Below are positions 58,762 through 64,000 of a DNA stretch of 64,000 nt, one piece after another (within the stretch, counting starts at the first letter, position 1; every line of letters starts with the position of its first letter). The notes under the pieces were generated by a model. It was not told the DNA's origin and did not search any database. It saw only the letters and a list, made by a program, of their open reading frames with translations. The position numbers and the translations under genes were made by a program. Origin of the DNA: Shewanella denitrificans OS217. GTDB lineage: Bacteria; Pseudomonadota; Gammaproteobacteria; Enterobacterales; Shewanellaceae. The stretch is from contig NC_007954.1 of assembly GCF_000013765.1 (NCBI RefSeq), positions 744,001-808,000 of the forward strand, read 5' to 3'.

Positions 58762-59592
58762 TTATGCATCATCCTTGGGTTGATTTTTCGTGAGTAAAGC
58801 CTGACGCAGGCTGGCTATTTCTGCCAACATTTGTGTTTGGTTTTGCTCCATTTTCTGCTGATTTTCTTCCATTCGTGCCAGGGCTTGATCTAGCTCTGAT
58901 TTAATATTTTCTTGGTGCGCCTCATGGCGTTCATTGTCTTCAGGAGTAATAAACACTGAGGCCATATAACCTGAAATGACCCCAAAGAAACTCACGCCAC
59001 TGACAATAACTAAGGCGCCAATCACGTGGCCGAGTGTGGTCGTTGGAAAATAATCACCGTAACCCACAGTGGATATGGTCACTAACGCCCACCAAAGGGC
59101 TTGCTCAGCCGTGTGTATGTTAGCCTCTGGGTGACCTGACTCGACCAGCAAGATGACCACCGAAGATAACGTGAGAATAAGCACCATGGCCAGCAATAAG
59201 CTTGCTAAGGTGGTTTGCCTGCGCTGCTTAAGTAGTGGCAAGAGGATTGAACGGCTCATGCTGATAAGGCGGATGACTCTGAGGATTTGAAACACTCGGG
59301 CGATACGCAGGGCTTCGATAGCCGGAATACTGGCGATAAAATCTATCCAATGATGTCTGATAAAGTACTTTTTGTCTCTAGCTTTGATTAACCCCCAGAA
59401 AAACTGGCTTAAGAAAATGACGCAGATGCCTGTGTCTATCATCAACAGCAGTCTAAGGGTTTCTTTATCCAGTTGGGCAAACGCTATGGTGAGCACTAAT
59501 ACCACTGAAACTAAAGAGAGCACCATCATCGCCAGTTGAAAGGGCTGGATAGCATTGATGTTTTTAAGTGCTGCAGTCTTCTTGTCTATCAT
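58762..59592 (-). CDS. voltage-gated-like potassium channel
   Basis: The ATG at 59592 (MIDKKTAALKN...) is preferred; the frame runs to 59655 without a family-like start. The 276-residue protein has six helices. S4-like positive residues lie in RIARVFQILRVIRLISMSRS, and the pore has the K+ selectivity filter in TISTVGYGDYFPTT. A coiled-coil C-terminal tail follows (QENIKSELDQALARMEENQQKMEQNQ). It should form a tetrameric inner-membrane K+ channel. It is monocistronic and convergent with the CYTH gene. Confidence 0.92.
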   Translation of the reverse strand: MIDKKTAALKNINAIQPFQLAMMVLSLVSVVLVLTIAFAQLDKETLRLLLMIDTGICVIFLSQFFWGLIKARDKKYFIRHHWIDFIASIPAIEALRIARVFQILRVIRLISMSRSILLPLLKQRRQTTLASLLLAMVLILTLSSVVILLVESGHPEANIHTAEQALWWALVTISTVGYGDYFPTTTLGHVIGALVIVSGVSFFGVISGYMASVFITPEDNERHEAHQENIKSELDQALARMEENQQKMEQNQTQMLAEIASLRQALLTKNQPKDDA

Positions 59593-59698
59593 GGGGTTAT
59601 CCACTGAAAAATAGCATTTTAATCGACAATAACAAGAGGGTTGCAACTGAAGCAAGTTTATCTAGTTGGAATTGTGTTATCGGTATTAAAAAGAAAAA

Positions 59699-59729
59699 AG
59701 CACGCAACCAAGGGTGGAAGTTGCGTGCT
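59699..59729 (-). terminator. terminator of the yjfI-J-K-type operon
   Basis: AGCACGCAAC (59699-59708) pairs perfectly with GTTGCGTGCT (59720-59729). On the minus strand U-rich sequence follows. Confidence 0.92.
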
Positions 59730-59738
59730 GTTGGAAAT

Positions 59739-60065
59739 TTATTCGGTGTCGACAAAATGAACTAAATCATCCAGTACGCGTTTTTTGATCTCCAATTGTA
59801 ATTGGGGATCAAGATCATATTTGATGGCCAGTTGCGCATAGTCCTCAGGGCTCAGTGATACAGTAAGCCGAGGTCGTTTTGGTCTTTTAGCCAAGCTTAA
59901 GCCTAAGATAGTACGAATTTGATCTGAGGGGCTAACCCCAGCATCCAAGGCGGCTTTACGAATGGAATATTGAAACTTTTCATCCAAGTCAAACGCCACT
60001 TGGGTAGCCTTGGCCGCGGCTTGGTTTTTAAGCCACTTTTCCGGTAAGGTTTTCCCTTTGGTCAT
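59739..60065 (-). CDS. small protein with two ribbon-helix-helix-like segments
   Basis: I do not recognise a named family. The 108-residue basic protein has two segments laid out like ribbon-helix-helix (RHH) units: QVAFDLDEKFQYSIRKAALDAGVSPSDQIRTILGL (about 22-56) and RLTVSLSPEDYAQLAIKYDLDPQLQLEIKKRVLDDLV (about 65-101). Each has a short beta strand followed by two helices. An RHH-type DNA-binding function is therefore plausible. It is the last gene of the PspA operon and lies before a terminator, and it could be the regulator binding the paired dyads at 61872-61920. Confidence 0.55.
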   Translation of the reverse strand: MTKGKTLPEKWLKNQAAAKATQVAFDLDEKFQYSIRKAALDAGVSPSDQIRTILGLSLAKRPKRPRLTVSLSPEDYAQLAIKYDLDPQLQLEIKKRVLDDLVHFVDTE

Positions 60066-60094
60066 AACATCCTGACTCCTATTGCTGCGTCAGA

Positions 60095-60739
60095 TTAACT
60101 GACAGGCCAATATTGTCTGATATCTGTTAGGGGTCGATATAAGGTGAGCATCACCTCGGTCTCGCCGCCTTCATAAACCTCGATATCGATAGCATGGCTA
60201 TCTTGACCATTTACTAGGCTATAGCTTTCAAAAGCTTCGCCTTGTTGATCTTGAGGTGGTTTCTGACCCCGATAGTCTTGCCGGTGAAAATAACCAAAAC
60301 CGGCAAATTCAACTTGATGGTAATTTTCCCCAAGCCATTTACCGAATTCATCATCTTGAGCTTGCGCAAGTGACTTAGGGGTTAGCTTAGCCTGGCCAGG
60401 TTCTTCGAATATTTGCTCGAATTCAGCCATATCGAACAAGGTGTCAACTTGCGCTGAGTTTATCTTGATAGATAAGCTTAAGTAGCTGTCATCTTCTTCC
60501 ACATAAGTAAGGAAAATGGCGTCACCACTGTGGCCGCGAAGTAAGAACTCACAATTTTGGGTGCGCTCATATTCATAGGTATGCACGGCCTCGACTCTCA
60601 ATTGCTGCCCTTTAAGTTGCGGCGGCAAAGCAAAACTGTCATCAAGGGTAATCATGTCACCCTTGATGAGCTTTGTTGGATGGTCAAGCTGGCGCGCAGG
60701 GGCTTCTTTCTTGCCAAACAGGCCGCTTAGAAATCCCAT
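60095..60739 (-). CDS. DUF2491 family protein (YjfK-like)
   Basis: A 214-residue cytoplasmic protein of the DUF2491 family, named YjfK in E. coli. It begins MGFLSGLFGKKEAPARQL, and its body is beta-rich (MITLDDSFALPPQLKGQQLRVEAVHTYEYERTQNCEFLLRG, YLSLSIKINSAQVDTLFDMAEFEQIFEEPGQ). It lies 6 bases after the PspA-family gene, in the same order as E. coli yjfI-J-K. Function is unknown but it accompanies PspA-like proteins consistently, so a role in the same membrane-related response is likely. Confidence 0.87.
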   Translation of the reverse strand: MGFLSGLFGKKEAPARQLDHPTKLIKGDMITLDDSFALPPQLKGQQLRVEAVHTYEYERTQNCEFLLRGHSGDAIFLTYVEEDDSYLSLSIKINSAQVDTLFDMAEFEQIFEEPGQAKLTPKSLAQAQDDEFGKWLGENYHQVEFAGFGYFHRQDYRGQKPPQDQQGEAFESYSLVNGQDSHAIDIEVYEGGETEVMLTLYRPLTDIRQYWPVS

Positions 60740-60745
60740 AATCCA

Positions 60746-61435
60746 TTAACCTTTACGTGCTTTAATGCGATCTAACACGGCATTAGCACTGGATTTTTGC
60801 TCGCCAATGCCGGCTTCTGCCAACTTAGCGTGCAATGACTTGTCGCTGTTCTCTTCCGCTAAGGTTTCAGAGGCTTTTAGGCGGTCATCAAATTGCTGCT
60901 GACGTGCCTTGATGCGCTCAAGAGAATCTTTAGCATTGAGTAGCTTAGAGTTGCTCGATGCAAATGAGTCAGTAATGGTCGCTGTGGCTCTTTGCACGCT
61001 TTCAGTGGTCTTTACCATGCTGAGCTGACGTTGATAGTCTGATAGCTGACGCTCGGTCTTTTTCACTAAATCTTTCAGGCGCAGTGCATGGGCTGAGAAA
61101 CTCTCATTAGCACTTTGCTGCTCAGAAAGCTCTTGGTCTTGTTGAGCAATCTTTTCAGCCACTTCGATAGCTAAGGCTTCATTGCCTTTCTCTAGGGCTT
61201 GAGTCACGTAGCCTTCATGTTCTGCAATGCTGCGTTTTAAGCGGTCAACTTCACGACTGGCTTGCATTTCTTTGGCCATCACGTCGGTGAGTTCACGCTT
61301 TGCCTTGGTTAAATGTTTCTCGGCATCACGAATTTCTTGTTCAAAAATGCGAGTCGAATTAGCGTCAACGATTGTTTGGCCAACTTCGGTTGCACCACCG
61401 CGAAACGCAGTTAGAATCTTATTTAAAATACCCAT
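60746..61435 (-). CDS. PspA/IM30-family protein (YjfJ-like)
   Basis: A 229-residue coiled-coil protein of the PspA/IM30 (ESCRT-III-like) family. It starts MGILNKILTAFRGGATEVGQTIVDANSTRIFEQEIRDAEKHLTKAKREL and consists of long helices over the rest (residues about 25-215). Such proteins assemble on inner membranes under stress. No PspB/C/F genes are present; the partners here are DUF2170, DUF2491, a membrane aminopropyltransferase and DUF350, as in the E. coli yjf cluster. It lies 11 bases after the DUF2170 gene. Confidence 0.93.
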   Translation of the reverse strand: MGILNKILTAFRGGATEVGQTIVDANSTRIFEQEIRDAEKHLTKAKRELTDVMAKEMQASREVDRLKRSIAEHEGYVTQALEKGNEALAIEVAEKIAQQDQELSEQQSANESFSAHALRLKDLVKKTERQLSDYQRQLSMVKTTESVQRATATITDSFASSNSKLLNAKDSLERIKARQQQFDDRLKASETLAEENSDKSLHAKLAEAGIGEQKSSANAVLDRIKARKG

Positions 61436-61446
61436 AGTGTGGCTCC

Positions 61447-61860
61447 TTAATTCAAAAATTCGGCAAGTTCATCGATAACTTCTAAACAGTTATCCGACAA
61501 TACTGCCAGTTCTTGTTCAATTTCTTCCATGCTAGATTGTACCGATAAGGCACCATAGACCACGTACTTGTCATCAATCTTGGCGAAAGATGATAAAGGC
61601 ATAGGAATATTCAGCTCTAACATAGTTTCAAACATTTGTGCGCGGCGGGTCTGATTAACTTCATCCTCACCCCACAGATAGCTTATGCATAACACTTGGT
61701 TGTCAGTGACAGAAACAAATACGGGGATCTCTTCACGGCCAACAATATTGACTTGCAATACTTCAACATCACCATCGATAGGGTAGCAATCGAATTGAAA
61801 ACCCGTCTGGCTTAGATCGCCAAGTCCATTAAGGTGGCTGGCTATTTTATGTATGTTCAT
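61447..61860 (-). CDS. DUF2170 family protein (YjfI-like)
   Basis: A 137-residue acidic cytoplasmic protein of DUF2170, related to E. coli YjfI. It has an alpha-beta layout (MNIHKIASHLNGLGDLSQTGFQFDCYPIDGDVEVLQVNIVGREEIPVFVSVTDNQVLCISYLW ... ELAEFLN). No catalytic motif is obvious. It is the first gene of the operon with PspA, DUF2491 and the RHH-like protein, and has an AAGGACG ribosome-binding site. Its promoter carries two matched dyads upstream (61872-61920). Confidence 0.87.
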   Translation of the reverse strand: MNIHKIASHLNGLGDLSQTGFQFDCYPIDGDVEVLQVNIVGREEIPVFVSVTDNQVLCISYLWGEDEVNQTRRAQMFETMLELNIPMPLSSFAKIDDKYVVYGALSVQSSMEEIEQELAVLSDNCLEVIDELAEFLN

Positions 61861-61871
61861 ATTCGTCCTTA

Positions 61872-61921
61872 TGACATATTATGTCTGTGAGTTAAGATAG
61901 CATCAGGACATAATATGTCAA
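61872..61921 (-). promoter_or_regulatory. promoter with two matched dyads before the DUF2170-PspA operon
   Basis: Dyad 1 is GACATA-T-TATGTC (61873-61885); dyad 2 is GACATA-A-TATGTC (61907-61919). Both have 6-bp arms and centres 34 bp apart. On the minus strand TTGACA (61921-61916), overlapping dyad 2, and TATCTT (61899-61894) have a 16-base spacer; dyad 1 lies between -10 and the start codon. The two sites thus bracket the promoter, a typical repressor layout. Confidence 0.8.
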
Positions 61922-61960
61922 GCGCTATTTTTGATAATTTTAATCAACTCAATAAACCGC

Positions 61961-63661
61961 TTATCGATTCTCTGACCAGTCGGCTAAATGGTACTGATAA
62001 AGCTGTAATGAATTGAGTTTGTTTATTTTTATTTCATCTTTTTCACGGTAAAAATCACCGGGGAATTCAAAAGCCCCCAAGATCAATCCTGGTGTTAACC
62101 AAGTTTCATCAGCGGGTAAGTTAAGGTGTTTGGTCAACCTTTGCTTAGGGCTATCGCCAGATTTCGTCGCCATGGACCAGCCCCATTCGCCAAAACTTGG
62201 GACATTGTGATGATACTGCTGCACATCAAAACCTGCCGATGCCATGGTTTTACCCACTGAAATAAACGCGTGGGGGGCATGATAGGGCGAGGTCGACTGC
62301 ACGGTAATGGCGCCATCGGCGCTCAGCAATTCGTTGAGCTTTCGATAGAAAAAGTCGGAATATAGCTTGTTTAGATCAGGATGGCTTGGGTCTGGCAAGT
62401 CGACAATGATGGCATCGAAGCTTAACTCTCTGGCAATCAGTTTATCGACACCGTTAAAGGCATCATCGAAGAGGATTTCAACCCTAGGATCGTTTAAGGC
62501 ATCCCCATTAAGCCGCTTAAGCTCACGGGCTAGGGCATTTGGCATATCTTCTGGAGCTTGTTTAAACAGCTGGACTAAATCTTTGTCTAAATCCATCAAG
62601 ACGACTTGTTCTGGTTGCCACTTAAGCACTTGCTTTAAGCCTAAGCCATCGCCGCCGCCAATGATGAGTACTTTTTGCTGCCGCGCACTGGCGGCTAATG
62701 TCGGGTGGACTAAAAAGCTGTGGTAGATGTGCTCATCGCTACTGGAAAACTGCAGCCGGCCATTGATGTACAGCGAATACACTGGCGCCAAGCCTTGGCC
62801 TCGAAGGCGCTCGGTAATATTGAGCTGCTGGAAACGGGTGGCTTTAGCGTAAACCACCTTATCTTTATAGAGTAAGTTATTAAAGTCTTGCTCCCAACTT
62901 GGCCCTTGCCAAGCCAACAGAATTAAGATGAGTCCCACCACGAAGTGCAGTGCCAGTAAGAGTCTGACTCGAACAATTTGCTCCCAAAAGCGCCAGATAA
63001 ATACTAGCCCTGCTAACAGGTTCACACTGGCGGTGAGCGCTGCTGCGAGCTGAATATCTATGGCCAGCATAAACGCGACCCAGATGGCAGCGCCAATACC
63101 TGCTCCGAGATAATCGGCGCCATAAATAGTGCCCGCATTGTGGAGCAAATGTGCCTCTGATAAAGATTGACGTACCCGAGCAATCAAGGGGATTTCCATG
63201 CCAATCATTAAACCGAGAATAAGCCCCCATAAATAGGGTAAATATTCACTTAGGTTTTGCAGCTTGGCAATAAAGCCGCCATCGGGGAGGTGATCGGCGG
63301 GCAGGCCTAAGGTATTGGCCAACATCAAAGGAAATTGCTGACCAAAACCTATGACCGCCGCTGTGATTATGATAGCAAGGGAGCCACATAAGGCGACGAG
63401 TAGCTCGAGCACCACAAAACCTGTGAAGGCGCAGCGAATTTTACGCGCCGCAAAGGCGCCAAAACCCATGGAGACAATCATCAAGCCAATCATGGTGTAA
63501 ATTGCGGCTTCAAGGGCCCCTAAAATACGCCCAGCATAATGAGATAACAGGTATTCATAGATCAAACCACAGGCAGCCAATGACGCCATTATGCCTAATA
63601 ACAGCGCATCATCCAGCCATGAAATACCCGTGGTTTTATTGTTTTTTAACCCTAACGCCAT
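61961..63661 (-). CDS. membrane-anchored polyamine aminopropyltransferase (spermidine-synthase-like)
   Basis: A 566-residue protein. About residues 20-255 hold seven or more membrane helices (GIMASLAACGLIYEYLLSHYAGRIL..., MIGLMIVSMGFGAFAARKI, etc.). Residues about 280-520 are a SpeE-like domain with the methylthioadenosine/decarboxylated-AdoMet site VLIIGGGDGLGLKQVL, and the DxxD-like IIVDLPDPSHPDLNKLYSDFFY. It should transfer aminopropyl groups to a diamine at the inner membrane. It lies upstream of the PspA operon with a promoter between, and downstream of DUF350, on the same strand. Confidence 0.92.
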   Translation of the reverse strand: MALGLKNNKTTGISWLDDALLLGIMASLAACGLIYEYLLSHYAGRILGALEAAIYTMIGLMIVSMGFGAFAARKIRCAFTGFVVLELLVALCGSLAIIITAAVIGFGQQFPLMLANTLGLPADHLPDGGFIAKLQNLSEYLPYLWGLILGLMIGMEIPLIARVRQSLSEAHLLHNAGTIYGADYLGAGIGAAIWVAFMLAIDIQLAAALTASVNLLAGLVFIWRFWEQIVRVRLLLALHFVVGLILILLAWQGPSWEQDFNNLLYKDKVVYAKATRFQQLNITERLRGQGLAPVYSLYINGRLQFSSSDEHIYHSFLVHPTLAASARQQKVLIIGGGDGLGLKQVLKWQPEQVVLMDLDKDLVQLFKQAPEDMPNALARELKRLNGDALNDPRVEILFDDAFNGVDKLIARELSFDAIIVDLPDPSHPDLNKLYSDFFYRKLNELLSADGAITVQSTSPYHAPHAFISVGKTMASAGFDVQQYHHNVPSFGEWGWSMATKSGDSPKQRLTKHLNLPADETWLTPGLILGAFEFPGDFYREKDEIKINKLNSLQLYQYHLADWSENR

Positions 63662-63669
63662 GTTTTGTA

Positions 63670-64000
63670 TTACGCCATCAATGCCGTTAACAGTAACGCT
63701 ATGGCAATGCTAATGGCCATTTCTACCGCAGCGATACCGATATTGTGTTGTTGCTCCACTTCTTGGGCTAAGTTGATGCGAGCAAGCACTAAGGCCTTCA
63801 CTAAGGTTATCAATAGCGAAAGCACCACTAACATGATCAAGGAGAATATCATCCAACCTATGATATTAGTGACATAGGCGCTGGGATCATAAGTAATAAA
63901 ATGGCTTGCGGCATTAAAGCTTAACGCCATGGCAATAAGGTAGCCACTGTGACGAATGGCGAGCGCGGTTTGGCCAGTCACAAAGGCTTGTTGCATAGAA
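63670..64000 (-). CDS. DUF350 membrane protein, cut by the window edge
   Basis: The frame remains open to 64000, so the N-terminus is missing here and the internal ATG 63996 need not be the start. The visible 108 residues have three membrane helices (SGYLIAMALSFNAASHF, IGWMIFSLIMLVVLSLLITLV, VEMAISIAIALLLTALM) with a conserved polar region. DUF350 (YjfL in E. coli) has about four helices and unknown function. It lies nine bases upstream of the aminopropyltransferase gene on the same strand. Confidence 0.85.
   Translation of the reverse strand, partial: SMQQAFVTGQTALAIRHSGYLIAMALSFNAASHFITYDPSAYVTNIIGWMIFSLIMLVVLSLLITLVKALVLARINLAQEVEQQHNIGIAAVEMAISIAIALLLTALMA

Noticed and set aside
1..64000. 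CRISPR array, tRNA, rRNA, transposase or integron integrase
   Set aside because: No regular spaced repeats, cloverleaf-type sequence, rRNA-like stretch or integrase/transposase protein was recognised anywhere in the window.

Overview
The window looks like a chromosomal segment of a marine or aquatic gammaproteobacterium, most likely Shewanella or a close relative. This is inferred from gene content and order (mpl-ubiX-hpt-ABC exporter, a PutA without the usual N-terminal DNA-binding domain, an S46 peptidase, Pit next to a PhoU-like protein, many signalling proteins). No rRNA, tRNA, CRISPR array, transposase or integrase gene was seen. Most of the segment is ordinary core genome.

Layout. 0-3.4 kb: a MITE-like repeat, metF with MetJ-type boxes, an NTF2-like secreted protein, a frameshifted acetyltransferase and a CWC-type Cys-rich protein. 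3.4-9.9 kb: an EamA exporter and a Rid-family protein behind a promoter with a SoxR-like operator, an SRPBCC protein, an alanine/glycine symporter, a DUF1704 metallopeptidase-like protein and a PDC-sensor membrane protein. 10-15.5 kb: ABC exporter, hpt, ubiX, mpl and HU. 15.6-24.5 kb: response regulators and a four-gene signalling cluster (TonB-dependent receptor, YfiR-like protein, hybrid histidine kinase, HD-GYP regulator). 24.8-28.4 kb: an MCE/Mla-type lipid transport operon. 28.6-31.5 kb: a TraB/GumN protein, a GNAT enzyme and an HDOD protein. 31.6-34.8 kb: a BlaI repressor, an M56-M23 fusion metallopeptidase and a serine hydrolase behind two matched dyad operators.

34.8-40.1 kb is an accessory island. 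It holds an acyltransferase, two small hypothetical genes, about 1.4 kb of non-coding tandem repeats that fold into a conserved multi-hairpin structure, and a KilA-N/P63C gene bounded by integron attC-like sites. The first site's R' box is the exact reverse complement of the R'' box that follows the gene, as expected for an integron gene cassette. No integrase is present, so this resembles a cluster of attC sites without an integrase.

40.1-64 kb returns to core genes: a GDT1-type manganese transporter under a yybP-ykoY riboswitch, an aromatic amino acid permease, an S46 dipeptidyl-peptidase, two pseudouridine synthases, a large lipoprotein, an NhaC-family transporter behind tandem MetJ boxes (probably a methionine transporter), putA, an SH3-domain protein, Pit/PhoU-like, a CYTH phosphatase and a potassium channel. 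At the right edge is a PspA/DUF2170/DUF2491/aminopropyltransferase/DUF350 membrane-stress cluster. The promoter of its PspA operon carries two matched dyads, and a small protein with two ribbon-helix-helix-like segments ends that operon.
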